DNA from: SAR324 cluster bacterium
GTDB taxonomy: Bacteria; SAR324; NAC60-12
DNA length: 64,000 bases
Assembly: GCA_015231825.1 (NCBI GenBank)
Contig: JADGAV010000007.1
Span: 126,639-190,638, forward strand
Direction of reading: 5' to 3'
Shown here: positions 1 through 8,917 of the stretch, piece after piece
Layout: the number at the start of each line of letters is the position of its first letter
Position numbering within the stretch: the first letter of the stretch is position 1
Notes under the pieces: model-generated
Databases searched by the model: none
Seen by the model: the letters and a program-made list of their open reading frames with translations, nothing else
Told to the model about the DNA's origin: nothing
Made by a program: the position numbers and the translations under genes

Positions 1-483
1 CGATAAAACCTGCCCTCTTGCAATAGATTGTGTGGCTTGAGCGATGATTTCCAATAAAGGGAAATTGCCAAGGCGCGTCATGGTTTTAAAAGAAATTGAG
101 AGCAGGTAATCCCCCAATAGAACGCTGGCCTCGTTTCCCCAGATGCTGAGCATTTCTTTTTGCTGACGTCTGAATTCTTCAGTCATCACGATTTTCTGAT
201 GCAAGGCAGTGGCCGTGTTCAAATATTCCAAAACGCTGGAAACATGAGGAAGCATTTCGCCGGAATACGAAAAAAGACGGGCACTCAAGGCTAGAGTGAT
301 GGACCTTAAGGGGGATTTTGAAGTCGTATTGATATATTCGATGACTTCCTGCAGAAATGGGACATAGATTTCAAGGTTGCTTTGAATCGCCTTTTTGCTT
401 TGATCGAGTTCATTTTCGACAAATTGGGCGATACCGGCCAGCGTTTCCAACGAGGCGTTTTCAACAGTAGGAGACTTGGACAT
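1..483 (-). CDS. Polyprenyl synthetase-like protein lacking the first Asp-rich motif (partial, C-terminus outside window)
   Basis: Translating the minus strand from the ATG at 483 gives at least 161 residues that look like the N-terminal half of a trans-isoprenyl diphosphate synthase (IspB/heptaprenyl-synthase type). The family features WGNEASVLLGDYLLS (about residues 115-129) and AQATQSIARGQVL near the window edge are present. The family normally has LHDDVVDE just before the Arg-Arg pair. Here the segment reads LHQKIVMTEEFRR (about residues 94-106), so the catalytic DDxxD has become QKxxM. The Mg-diphosphate site is therefore probably lost, and the protein may be a non-catalytic partner subunit or a diverged paralogue. 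It starts 30 nt after the quinone oxidoreductase gene and is probably co-transcribed with it. The second Asp-rich motif lies outside the window. Confidence 0.75.
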   Translation of the reverse strand, partial: MSKSPTVENASLETLAGIAQFVENELDQSKKAIQSNLEIYVPFLQEVIEYINTTSKSPLRSITLALSARLFSYSGEMLPHVSSVLEYLNTATALHQKIVMTEEFRRQQKEMLSIWGNEASVLLGDYLLSISFKTMTRLGNFPLLEIIAQATQSIARGQVLS

Positions 484-513
484 TGATGATTCAGAAGTAA
501 ATTTCTCGAAAAC

Positions 514-1494
514 CTATTGAACTGCAAGAATAATTTTTCCAAAATGCTGGCTTGCTTCCATATACTTGTGCGCTTCAGCGGCTTGTCCCAGGGGAAAAAC
601 ATGATCAATAACAGGACGGACCTGACCGGCGATCAATCGAGGAAACCAGTTTTTTTCAAATCGGTCTTTGATCGCAATTTTCTCAAGAATCGGCAAGCTT
701 CGGATCAGAGAACCAAAAATCCTCAACCGCTTGGACATGACAGTTGCTAAATTAATTTCTGCCTGTGCTCCTCCCAGCAAGCCGATCAGGGCCAGGCGGC
801 CCTGATGCCGCAAAACCTGCAGATTCCTGTTTAAATAGGCAGCACCGACAAAATCCTGCACCAAATTGACCCCCTGGCCCTCAGTCAGATTTTTGATTTC
901 TTCCACGAAATCATGAGTTTTGTAATTGATCCCCGCAGCGCTCCCCAACTTCAGACTGGAATCTATTTTTTTCTGAGATCCGGCAGTTATGAAAACCTTT
1001 GCCCCTATCAGGTGAGCCATTTGAGTTTCTGCACTGCCAACTCCACTGCCGCCAGCATGAATCAGAACCGTTTCTGAGGGGAGCAATTTTCCATGAGTGA
1101 ACAAGTTTTCATTCGCGGTAAAAAAAACCTCCGAAACAGCAGCAGCCATTTCAAAGCTCCATGGCTCCGGGATGAGCATCGCCATACGGAAATCAAGCAA
1201 TGCCTGTTCTGCATATCCCCCACCTCCAATCAGACCAAAAACACGGTCACCTTTTCGAAATCCCAGGACCTGATCACCAACCGCTTCAACGGTTCCGGCA
1301 ATTTCCAATCCAATCACTTCCGAGTCACCAGGAGGAGGGGGATAATGGCCCCGTCGCTGCAGAATATCAGCGCGGTTCACACCCGCCGCACGGACATTGA
1401 CCAGCAAATCGAAATCACGAGGGAAAGGAGGAGGTATTTCTGCTTCCTGCAACACATCGGCGTCTCCAAATTCGTGGGCTATAATCGCTTTCAT
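514..1494 (-). CDS. qor: NAD(P)H:quinone oxidoreductase, zeta-crystallin/PIG3-like MDR family
   Basis: A 326-residue cytosolic zinc-independent medium-chain reductase. The N-terminal GroES-like domain contains GVNRADILQRRGHYPPPPG and GLEIAGTVEAVG. The Rossmann part has the signature LIHAGGSGVGSAETQMAH (about residues 143-160) and ends in the usual GKIILAVQ-type tail. The family reduces quinones or enones with NADPH. The PPPPG loop and the SxVGS variant resemble the PIG3/TP53I3 branch. The ATG at 1494 gives the full family length. The polyprenyl-synthase-like gene follows 30 nt downstream, which would suit a link to quinone metabolism, but that link is inference. Confidence 0.85.
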   Translation of the reverse strand: MKAIIAHEFGDADVLQEAEIPPPFPRDFDLLVNVRAAGVNRADILQRRGHYPPPPGDSEVIGLEIAGTVEAVGDQVLGFRKGDRVFGLIGGGGYAEQALLDFRMAMLIPEPWSFEMAAAVSEVFFTANENLFTHGKLLPSETVLIHAGGSGVGSAETQMAHLIGAKVFITAGSQKKIDSSLKLGSAAGINYKTHDFVEEIKNLTEGQGVNLVQDFVGAAYLNRNLQVLRHQGRLALIGLLGGAQAEINLATVMSKRLRIFGSLIRSLPILEKIAIKDRFEKNWFPRLIAGQVRPVIDHVFPLGQAAEAHKYMEASQHFGKIILAVQ

Positions 1495-1719
1495 ATCTAT
1501 TTATTTTTCTACTTTTCGATTTCTACAATTCATGCAGAAGTACACTTCTTTTTAATGTCGATGAAACTGCGGGCTTCAATTGTCCTCGTTCCTCAAACAA
1601 TCCCTCTGGATTCTTGAGTACCAAAATTAACACCATCGTATTATTTTTCAAACATGTTTTTCAAAATAGAAGGATAAAACTCGCGAGAATGAGAACAAAG
1701 GCATAGCTTCAACCCGTAA

Positions 1720-2310
1720 TCAATGGAGATGAGGCGGATGATTTTCCAGTTTTGCCAGAATTTTCTGCAGGACAAACATATTCAACGTGTAAATTAGTAG
1801 AAACCAGGAATTGAGAAACAGGGCAATGCCCAGCATCACTGTTTGGGAACCAGTGTACATCGGATTCTGCAAAAATCGAAATAAACCGTCTTCAACCCAG
1901 GAAGGTTCAGAATCCGAAAATAAACGTATTTTCAGAACACGTTCCCATCCGAGCATGTAGAGTGCGCCTCCCATCAAAGCAAATCCTCCTGGAAACAGCA
2001 ATATCCCTGCAAACTCGAATAAGATATGATGGTGAAAGGAATAGTGGGGCATTCTCCAAATCAGTACCAGTAAAGCGAGGCCCACTAAAATCCAGGTTCC
2101 TCCCAGTTGAACCCCATGCACAGCAAAAGCATATTTCCCGAATATTCTTGAGTAACAGCGTTTGTTCAACTGAAGCCAGTAGAGCAAAATTTCATGCAGA
2201 ATACCAAACGTAATGAGAGACATCCCTGCCAACAACCATATCCATTCTACTTCCATCATCACTTTATGCCACTTGAGGGCTTTAAAAAAGCATTTGACAT
2301 TCTCAATCAT
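1720..2310 (-). CDS. Isoprenylcysteine carboxyl methyltransferase (ICMT)/PEMT-like membrane protein
   Basis: A 196-residue polytopic membrane protein with about five hydrophobic segments. The C-terminal part contains VEDGLFRFLQNPMYTGSQ (about residues 138-155), which matches the RxxxxPxY SAM-binding signature of the ICMT/PEMT superfamily. Members methylate lipids, prenylcysteines or unknown membrane substrates, and the substrate here cannot be deduced. An internal ATG about 17 codons in (near 2259, before EVEWIWLL) is an alternative start. It is transcribed away from the MBL-fold gene at 2446. A second member of this superfamily lies at 27405-28061. Confidence 0.6.
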   Translation of the reverse strand: MIENVKCFFKALKWHKVMMEVEWIWLLAGMSLITFGILHEILLYWLQLNKRCYSRIFGKYAFAVHGVQLGGTWILVGLALLVLIWRMPHYSFHHHILFEFAGILLFPGGFALMGGALYMLGWERVLKIRLFSDSEPSWVEDGLFRFLQNPMYTGSQTVMLGIALFLNSWFLLIYTLNMFVLQKILAKLENHPPHLH

Positions 2311-2445
2311 TTGACCAATGCTCAGGAATTAAAAAAACTCTGTTCCTTAGGGTATGGCCTGGATTTTGAAATTATTCGTAAAAACATAACAGATTACTTA
2401 TCAATGCACAGTTTACATGTGCCAATCAACCATATTTGAAACACC

Positions 2446-3234
2446 ATGTCGATGAAAGTGACATTTTTAGGGGTCGGAAGCACCTTGTCTCGAATCAATG
2501 CCAACAGCAACATTCTGGTGGAGTGCGGAGGCATTAAAATGTGCATCGACTGCGGCCGTTCGGCTTTTGCTTCAGCAGAACAAACCGGATTATCACTCAA
2601 AGACATCACTCACGTTTTGATCACCCACCTGCACGCCGACAAAATCAGCGGTTTGGAAGAAATCGCGTTTATGACCAAATTTGTTTTTAAAAAGCGGGTT
2701 AAACTATTGAGTACTCAGACGATGTTGGATCGCTTGTGGCACTGCAGTTTGAAAGGTGGCCTGGAGTATATCGAAGAATCCCCTGGCGATCTGAAAGCAC
2801 ACGTATTAAACAATTATTATGATGTCATAGAAGTGAAATCCGAACGTTGGGAATCTATTGCCGATTCAACCCTCGAATTTTACCTTCATCCGACTAATCA
2901 CATTCAAGGGATGGAAAGTTATGGAGTCGAGGTTAAAGAAGGTCAGGGCGATCAAAAAAAGCAATTTTTCTTTTCAGGAGGAAGCAAATTTGATCCGGAA
3001 CTGCTCAAGCGCAATGCCAGGCATTCTTCCCACATATTTCACGATTGTCAAATAGCTGATCATGGTGATCAGCACAATTTGCAGTGGCATGCGACCTACA
3101 GTCAACTGCGTGAACTGCCATCAGATCTCAAAAAAAAGATCTGGCTCTATCACTATGAAGATAGCGACCTGCCCAATGCCCAGGAGGACGGATTTGCAGG
3201 ATTTGCCCAACACCTGCAATCTTTCGAATTCTAA
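2446..3234 (+). CDS. MBL-fold metallo-hydrolase, RNase Z/AtsA-like
   Basis: A 262-residue cytosolic protein opening with MKVTFLGVGS and the strand-loop motif VLITHLHADKISGLEE (about residues 57-72). This is the HxHxDH metal motif of the metallo-beta-lactamase fold, except that the last His is Lys. Later features are HPTNHIQG, IFHDCQIADHGDQH and HATYSQLRELP with a terminal LYHYED, as in uncharacterised MBL proteins related to RNase Z. The Lys substitution suggests altered metal occupancy. Two ATGs (2446 and 2452) are possible starts. It stands alone, divergent from the ICMT-like gene. Confidence 0.75.
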   Translation: MSMKVTFLGVGSTLSRINANSNILVECGGIKMCIDCGRSAFASAEQTGLSLKDITHVLITHLHADKISGLEEIAFMTKFVFKKRVKLLSTQTMLDRLWHCSLKGGLEYIEESPGDLKAHVLNNYYDVIEVKSERWESIADSTLEFYLHPTNHIQGMESYGVEVKEGQGDQKKQFFFSGGSKFDPELLKRNARHSSHIFHDCQIADHGDQHNLQWHATYSQLRELPSDLKKKIWLYHYEDSDLPNAQEDGFAGFAQHLQSFEF

Positions 3235-3388
3235 TATTTTTCTTAAACTTCAGCAATTGGCTAGCACCGACATGAATTTGAAAGCCGGATTTTTTTTCAA
3301 GACAGGATGAACAATTCTTCGCTGCCAGGACTCCAAGCATTTGTTCTTATTTTTTTGAAATAATTATCCTGGCTGATTAAAATCCAGA

Positions 3389-4561
3389 ATGGGTGTGAAT
3401 ATAAAATTCCGGTTACTGTTTAATACTTTTTTGCTGCTCAAAGTCTTCCTTTTTTCCTTTTTAATCCCGTCATCCATATTTGGACAGGCTCCGCTTTCTT
3501 TGGGGCCCATCCCTGTCAGAAACCAATTTCCGATCTCCCTCCGTTTTCTCAACTTTACTCCGGATACACCACGCCCCCTAGCAGAAGGGACCGGCCAGAT
3601 TTCCTACCAGCTGGCAATCGGAAATTCCTTTATCAATACCCGTGGAGATTCTGGAGATTTAAACCCCGAACTGGTCAGTTCTGGTTTGGAAGAGGGAGAC
3701 TTTATCCTTCAAGAAACGGGACAGCCTCGCAATGGCTATAATCTTTATATCGATGTGGAAACATATCGGCACTTGTTCAAAATCAAAATGGGAACACCAT
3801 TTGAAACGGAGATTTCCGTAGAATGGCCCTTGATTGGTTTTACCGGAGGTTTTCTGGATCGTCCCATTGAGGTGGTCCATGAGATGACGGGCGTTGACAA
3901 CAATGCAGAAGATGGGGGATTTCGCAGCAAATCGGACCGGAATCGATTTGACTATTATTTAATACGGAACAACCAGTTCATTTTCAACTCTCAAAAACCG
4001 TTTGATCTTCAATTGGGAGATCCCGTATTTGATTTAAAATGGAATTTTTTACAGGAATCTAAGCTCGCTCCGAACATGAGCTTAAAATTAAGCTATAAAT
4101 TCCCCTGGGACAGCGCAGAACACTATCCCCGAAATCTCATCAGCAGCGGGCATCCTGATTACGGGGTATATTTTCTGTTCTCAAAATCGTTTTTTGAAAA
4201 CAAATGGATTGGTTATTGGGAAGGGGGAGAAACTTTTTTAGAGGCAAGCGGAAAAAATTTTAAAAACAGTCTCAAACATGCATTCCTCGCCATTGAATAT
4301 CACCCGAATCCAGAACAATCCTGGCTGATCCAATGGGCCCACCAAAGCTCCATTTTCCCTTCTAAATCACCTCCTTTGGATGGAACAATCCGTGAATATG
4401 TCGTGGACCGCGGCCTCGGACAAGCCACCGATGTCCTGACACTGGGGGTCAAACAGATTTTCGCTTCGCAAGTTTACTACGTTGGTTTTTCAGAAGATGT
4501 CACCCAAACCAGAAATGAAGTCGATTTTCTGTTGTTTTTCGGTATGGAATGGCAATTGTAA
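3389..4561 (+). CDS. DUF3187-like outer-membrane/secreted protein
   Basis: A 390-residue protein with an N-terminal signal peptide (hydrophobic residues 8-29, probable cleavage after SIFGQA). The mature start LSLGPIPVRNQFPISLRFL resembles the opening of DUF3187 proteins as I recall them. The rest is rich in alternating aromatic/polar strands (for example NSFINTRGDSG and HAFLAIEYHP) and ends in an aromatic-rich strand, FFGMEWQL, consistent with an outer-membrane beta-barrel. Function is unknown. It may share a transcript with the small ORF 126 nt downstream. Confidence 0.6.
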   Translation: MGVNIKFRLLFNTFLLLKVFLFSFLIPSSIFGQAPLSLGPIPVRNQFPISLRFLNFTPDTPRPLAEGTGQISYQLAIGNSFINTRGDSGDLNPELVSSGLEEGDFILQETGQPRNGYNLYIDVETYRHLFKIKMGTPFETEISVEWPLIGFTGGFLDRPIEVVHEMTGVDNNAEDGGFRSKSDRNRFDYYLIRNNQFIFNSQKPFDLQLGDPVFDLKWNFLQESKLAPNMSLKLSYKFPWDSAEHYPRNLISSGHPDYGVYFLFSKSFFENKWIGYWEGGETFLEASGKNFKNSLKHAFLAIEYHPNPEQSWLIQWAHQSSIFPSKSPPLDGTIREYVVDRGLGQATDVLTLGVKQIFASQVYYVGFSEDVTQTRNEVDFLLFFGMEWQL

Positions 4562-4687
4562 AGTTAGGGGGAAGCTTTTGAAAAATGAAAAGTATTGCAT
4601 TCTTTCCTCAACTTCCCTAAGCTTGCCAGTTCTGTCTGGAAATCAACAATATCGAGAATATCCTGATTTACTTACCCCTGAAGCGTT

Positions 4688-5080
4688 ATGTCGGAACAGA
4701 AAAATAAGGAATTTTTCGAGCTGATAAAAGCAGCCCGGGAGGAGATCAAATCAGATCTGGAACTACAAGCCTCTTCGTGGGCCTGGGTTCACGAGCTGGA
4801 CGATGAAGGGTTTTTTATATTCTGCTATCTTCGGCAAGATTTTAATCAAAATATTATTTCCAAAAAAGACCTGGAAGACACGGTTTATACTTTAGTGATG
4901 CTGCGTCACAAATTTCTGCCAGGTAACCTTCCTCCTCTGAGGGACCTTCCTATTCTCTCCCAAATGCAGCCCATCTTCAATCTTTATGAAAAATTGAAAA
5001 AAGAAGAAATGGACTGGGAAGCATGCCAGGATTTTATCAACGAACAGCTCGAAACCCTGCCAATTTTCCAGAACAACTAG
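4688..5080 (+). CDS. Hypothetical small cytosolic protein (130 aa)
   Basis: I do not recognise this 130-residue protein. It is mostly alpha-helical and charged, with an N-terminal KNKEFFELIKAAREEIK helix and a C-terminal LKKEEMDWEACQDFINEQLETL helix. There is no signal peptide or membrane segment. It follows the DUF3187-like gene on the same strand and its 3' end faces ccmB. Its codon use looks like that of its neighbours, and no overlapping alternative ORF is more convincing. Confidence 0.6.
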   Translation: MSEQKNKEFFELIKAAREEIKSDLELQASSWAWVHELDDEGFFIFCYLRQDFNQNIISKKDLEDTVYTLVMLRHKFLPGNLPPLRDLPILSQMQPIFNLYEKLKKEEMDWEACQDFINEQLETLPIFQNN

Positions 5081-5133
5081 ATTGCCGGGTAACATCCGGG
5101 ACTGTAAAGATCATTTCACTGAATAGATCCGTG

Positions 5134-5814
5134 TTATTCCTCCAGGATGAATTCAAAACTGAGGTAGGACACAACGGCGATGAGGATGTCAAACGAGATC
5201 AATAATTTCCACCACGAGAGCACTTCATCCCATTCGCCTCCGAAAAATACGTAAGCGGTAATGTGGACGACACTGATCAGGTTGGGAGTCATTAAGGGGA
5301 ACAATAAAATAGGGAGGAGCATTTCCCTGCCTCGAAGGGTTGCTGTCATTCCCGCGAGCAGAGTTCCCAATGCCGTAAATCCAAAGGTGCCGGCAAACAT
5401 AACCAAGGCGAGAACAGCCCAGTTTCCAGAAAGATTCACTCCAAAAAAAAGAATGAACATGGGGACGATCAAGCTCTGAACAAGGGTCAGGAAGATCGTA
5501 GTGCCCAACATTTTTCCTAAAAAAAGGTTACCCCGATCCATCGGTGTCAGGAGTAAACCTTTGATGCACCCATTTTCGATCTCCTGAATGAAGGCTTTGC
5601 TCAACCCTAAAACACCTGCCATTAAAAAAACCACCCAAATGATCCCTGGAATCATCAAACGGAAGAGTTTTGGATCTTCACCGATCGAGAAGTTGAAAAC
5701 AATGAGCGTCAACAAGGAAAATAGGAACATAGAGAGGAAGTTTTCCTTTCTCCTGATGTCAATCATGACATCTTTCCAGGTCAAGATTCCGATTTGCCGA
5801 ATAAATTCAATCAT
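5134..5814 (-). CDS. ccmB: Haem exporter membrane subunit CcmB
   Basis: A 226-residue integral membrane protein of typical CcmB length, with about six transmembrane segments. N-terminal WKDVMIDIRRKENFLSM and the segment IENGCIKGLLLTPMDRGNLFLGKML (read in two parts around residue 85) are characteristic of CcmB, the permease partner of CcmA in cytochrome c maturation. It overlaps the 3' end of the upstream Ppx/GppA gene by 8 nt, so the two are translationally coupled. No ccmA, ccmC or other ccm gene lies nearby, so its partners must be encoded elsewhere. Confidence 0.85.
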   Translation of the reverse strand: MIEFIRQIGILTWKDVMIDIRRKENFLSMFLFSLLTLIVFNFSIGEDPKLFRLMIPGIIWVVFLMAGVLGLSKAFIQEIENGCIKGLLLTPMDRGNLFLGKMLGTTIFLTLVQSLIVPMFILFFGVNLSGNWAVLALVMFAGTFGFTALGTLLAGMTATLRGREMLLPILLFPLMTPNLISVVHITAYVFFGGEWDEVLSWWKLLISFDILIAVVSYLSFEFILEE

Positions 5815-6808
5815 AGACTTTTGTTAATGTGAGATGAGAAGAACCTTGAAGGCTGATATCAGACTGCGATTCTATCCGGACATCCGGAGATTCCTGACGG
5901 ACTCGTTTCAGCAACACACCCTCTTTTAATCCAACAAAGGGAACAGTAATTTTTTTACACAAGGAGACTTTTCCAATTTGTTCAAATATATGGAAAGAAG
6001 GAATCAACATTTCAGCCTGTTCAGGACGGAGTTTTTCTTCGAATATAGAATGCTCTGCTTCCTTTTTCAAAAGAATGCCTTGACTGTGAATAAAGCTTTG
6101 CCAGGAAAGTGTAAAAAGTTTGTCAGCTTTCCGCTCGGGAAACTGTTGAGCATGGATCAGCCGCGCCCAAATCTTTGCAGGTCCACCGGATAAAATCAAA
6201 TGCATATCAGGAATAATGTATTGATCTAGCTCTTTTTTTAATTGCTGTTCCAATTTGTACAAAAACAGATGCTTTGGCCGGTCCTCAAGTTTTAATAAAC
6301 GAAGCACTCCCCAATCAAAGCTTTTTTTGAATAAAACATCAGTGCCCTGCAACACGGAAATTTCAAGACTGCCTCCTCCCAGATCTGCCAGGATCACTCG
6401 TTCTCTTCCCCAGGAAACGACGTCCTGAACAACAGTCAGAATGTAGTCGGCTTCCTCAGCACCGGAAATAACTTTGACCTGCAAACCGAGATTTTCCTTT
6501 ATTTGTCCGATCACGGTTTGCTGGTTCTTGGCATCACGCATCGCACTGGTGGCTACTGGCAAGATTTCAATGTTTGAATATTCCTTTAAATAGTCTAAAA
6601 ATTGTTCCAGAATCTCTGACAGTGTATTCGAGCTGCATCGTGATATTTCTCCCGATTGGAAGACATCCTGCCCAAGACGCAAAAAACTCCGCCAGGAATG
6701 TGTGACCTTCAAATACTTTCCATGAAATTCAGCCAACGCCATGCGAACAGCATTGCTCCCAATATCAATGGCCGCAAAATATTGGGCTTGATTGAGATTT
6801 TTATTCAT
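5807..6808 (-). CDS. Ppx/GppA family exopolyphosphatase/pppGpp phosphohydrolase
   Basis: A 333-residue member of the ASKHA-fold Ppx/GppA family. The phosphate-1 loop AAIDIGSNAVRM (residues 13-24) and the second loop LADLGGGSLEISVL (about residue 140) are present, as is ATSAMRDAKNQ (about 86-96). The length matches short two-domain forms (about 300-330 aa) that lack the C-terminal HD-like domain of E. coli Ppx/GppA. The substrate may be polyphosphate or pppGpp and cannot be settled from sequence. It overlaps ccmB by 8 nt, an unusual pairing. Confidence 0.85.
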   Translation of the reverse strand: MNKNLNQAQYFAAIDIGSNAVRMALAEFHGKYLKVTHSWRSFLRLGQDVFQSGEISRCSSNTLSEILEQFLDYLKEYSNIEILPVATSAMRDAKNQQTVIGQIKENLGLQVKVISGAEEADYILTVVQDVVSWGRERVILADLGGGSLEISVLQGTDVLFKKSFDWGVLRLLKLEDRPKHLFLYKLEQQLKKELDQYIIPDMHLILSGGPAKIWARLIHAQQFPERKADKLFTLSWQSFIHSQGILLKKEAEHSIFEEKLRPEQAEMLIPSFHIFEQIGKVSLCKKITVPFVGLKEGVLLKRVRQESPDVRIESQSDISLQGSSHLTLTKVYD

Positions 6809-6847
6809 AAAAAATTTGTTGCCCTTTTAAATAAAATTTCTCGAAAC

Positions 6848-7963
6848 TCAGCTTTCTGTTTCTATCGTATTTAGAATGCGTTGCGTGATGGTTTTCCATT
6901 TAAATTGCTGGGAATGAATCACCGAGTCCCGGCTCATTTTTTGATACATTGCCTGATTTTGCAGCAGGAGCAAAGTCGCCTCAATCAACGCTTCTTCATT
7001 GCAGGGATCAACCAGAAACCCGGTCTTTTCATTTTCCACTGCATCCGGAATTCCTCCAGAATTTCCCGCAATGACGGGCTTTCCACAGGCATTTGCTTCC
7101 AGGAAAACGATTCCAAACCCTTCAAAGTCATTACCGATTTGACGCGATGGCATAATAAATATGTCACAGGAAGCAAAATGAGAAGGAATCTGGTCTTCGG
7201 GGACAAAACCTAAAAATTCAACGCAGTCCTCAATTTGAAGATCTTCTGCCAGTTTTTGAAGTCGGGACAGATCAGGGCCTTTCCCCCCAATCCGGAAAAG
7301 AATTCCAGGATAGTGGTTTCGAATACGAGGCAGGACTTTCAGTACCATATCAATCCCTTTACGAGGAATCAATGCCGCAATAACCAGCAAAACTTTTTTT
7401 TCAGAGTTTTGAAACCTTGCCGGAACGTCAGGATGAAAACGTTCCGTATCAACTCCGCAGGGAACAACCTGGATATGGGATTCGGGAATATCCAGCAATT
7501 TGATCTGATTGGCCGTGAATCGGCTATTGGCAATAACAAACCTGCTTTCCAGAATAGTATGGCGCATTACTGATTTCATCAAAAACCGTTTTTCCCAAAT
7601 TCCAATTTCGGTCCCGTGAAAAACCGTTAAATAGGGAATTTTAAAGACCGGTTTTCCTAAACGAGCGGCTAAACCGCAAGGAGCCCAGATCGTCGCAATT
7701 GATATTTGAGGACGGAAACGCCAGGCGAACCACAAATAGGAAGCCGAAAAGAACAATAATTTGATCCATCTTGCCTGAGTTCCCCAAATTCGTTTTATAA
7801 AGAAAGGTTGTTTGGCATCAAACGCAGCGTCTCCCTGGCACGGAGGGCAAAGAACCATCACTTCATGCCCAAGTTGATAACAGCTTCTCGCCAGTTCAAA
7901 ACTGTAGGTCTGAATTCCTCCCACCTCAGGAGAAAATAAGCGGGCAATGATTAGAATTTTCAC
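6848..7963 (-). CDS. Glycosyltransferase family 4 (PimB-like)
   Basis: A 371-residue GT-B glycosyltransferase. The N-terminal domain begins ILIIARLFSPEVGGIQTYSF with the glycine-rich acceptor loop. The C-terminal domain has VAALIPRKGIDMVL, the nucleotide-sugar motif EGFGIVFLEANACGKPVIAG with the E-x7-E pair, and SGGIPDAVENEKTGFLV. Such retaining enzymes transfer sugars from NDP-sugar to lipid, sugar or polysaccharide acceptors at the inner face of the membrane. The gene is 39 nt upstream of ppx/gppA on the same strand. The acceptor is unknown. Confidence 0.85.
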   Translation of the reverse strand: MKILIIARLFSPEVGGIQTYSFELARSCYQLGHEVMVLCPPCQGDAAFDAKQPFFIKRIWGTQARWIKLLFFSASYLWFAWRFRPQISIATIWAPCGLAARLGKPVFKIPYLTVFHGTEIGIWEKRFLMKSVMRHTILESRFVIANSRFTANQIKLLDIPESHIQVVPCGVDTERFHPDVPARFQNSEKKVLLVIAALIPRKGIDMVLKVLPRIRNHYPGILFRIGGKGPDLSRLQKLAEDLQIEDCVEFLGFVPEDQIPSHFASCDIFIMPSRQIGNDFEGFGIVFLEANACGKPVIAGNSGGIPDAVENEKTGFLVDPCNEEALIEATLLLLQNQAMYQKMSRDSVIHSQQFKWKTITQRILNTIETES

Positions 7964-8194
7964 GATAAAATCCTCATAGCTTGGTGAAAAGAAAATGTCT
8001 ATGCCAGTTGCCCCCGACTTTCCAGTTTATTTTGAATAAAAATGCCCATCGTGAAGAGAGAACGTCTCTTCCGAGTTCTTCTTGTGAAATGAAAAAGTTT
8101 GTGAGATATAATGGCGACAATTTTCAAGTGATTACTGATGCATGAAAAGCACTTGCTGAAAGAAACTCCATTTTATATTTAAATAGACGGTTCC

Positions 8195-8917
8195 ATGTTA
8201 AAAGTTTTAATGTTCTTCCTGGTCTTTTTTCCTAATGATGGGCAAGCCTTTTTTGACAGGATTGTCCAGGATGATCTGCTGAATTCGCTGCATGCCCTGA
8301 ACGAGCCTTTATTGGAAAACCGTTTTGCTGCAACCCAGGAACTGCTCCGTTTCCCGCAATGGTCATTGCCACTTATCAGAAATGCTATTCAGGATCCAAA
8401 TTTCGAACCGATTCATTGGCGACTGGCATATCTGTTGAGCATGCTCGGAACACAAAATGATATTCCTTTATTGTTGAAATCTGCTTCCCGAGCAGGTTCC
8501 AGCTATCGGGAAAAAATATGGAAGGGAGCAGCAGAACGTCTTTTTTGGAGACACCGTCGCAGCAATAGTAAAAAATACATTATCTCTCGTTTACGTTTTT
8601 TACCCGATCAACGTCAAGGTGATCTTATTTTGGGAAAACTTTTATTTAAAATTGTCAACCCTGACAACGAAGGAAGACTGATCCATCCCCGTTTTGATTT
8701 TTGGCATGTCCGGCTTACCGGCTTTCTCCCCATGCCCTACTATTGGATTGAAGCAAAAAGTGACCTGGAAGTGGAATTGCCCCTCAGTTTTAGTGCGATC
8801 TCTGGACGGAAAACTCTTCGTATTGATATGAAAGTGACCGAAGTCGGCAAAATTGATGGATTCATCATCCGTTATCCCCTCAAAGTTCCTCTTCCACCAA
8901 AAAAGAATAGCGGATGA
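8195..8917 (+). CDS. Secreted HEAT-repeat-like protein of unknown function
   Basis: A 240-residue protein with a short signal peptide (residues 1-20, probable cleavage at GQA before FFDR). Residues about 25-125 form pairs of amphipathic helices (ENRFAATQELLRFPQW, EPIHWRLAYLLSMLGTQND, REKIWKGAAERLFWRH) reminiscent of HEAT/armadillo repeats. The C-terminal half is beta-rich (DLEVELPLSFSAISGRKTLRIDMKVTEVG). Its stop overlaps the ABC ATPase start in an ATGA junction, so the two are translationally coupled and probably work together. I cannot name the family. Confidence 0.6.
   Translation: MLKVLMFFLVFFPNDGQAFFDRIVQDDLLNSLHALNEPLLENRFAATQELLRFPQWSLPLIRNAIQDPNFEPIHWRLAYLLSMLGTQNDIPLLLKSASRAGSSYREKIWKGAAERLFWRHRRSNSKKYIISRLRFLPDQRQGDLILGKLLFKIVNPDNEGRLIHPRFDFWHVRLTGFLPMPYYWIEAKSDLEVELPLSFSAISGRKTLRIDMKVTEVGKIDGFIIRYPLKVPLPPKKNSG

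Noticed and set aside
1093-1617. Plus-strand 174-residue ORF opposite the quinone oxidoreductase gene
   Set aside because: It lies opposite a clear family gene, shows no coding features and has shadow composition.
4564-4620. Inverted repeat TTAGGG/CCCTAA downstream of the DUF3187-like gene
   Set aside because: The stem has a bulge and a loop of about 37 nt with no T-run, so it is not a convincing terminator.
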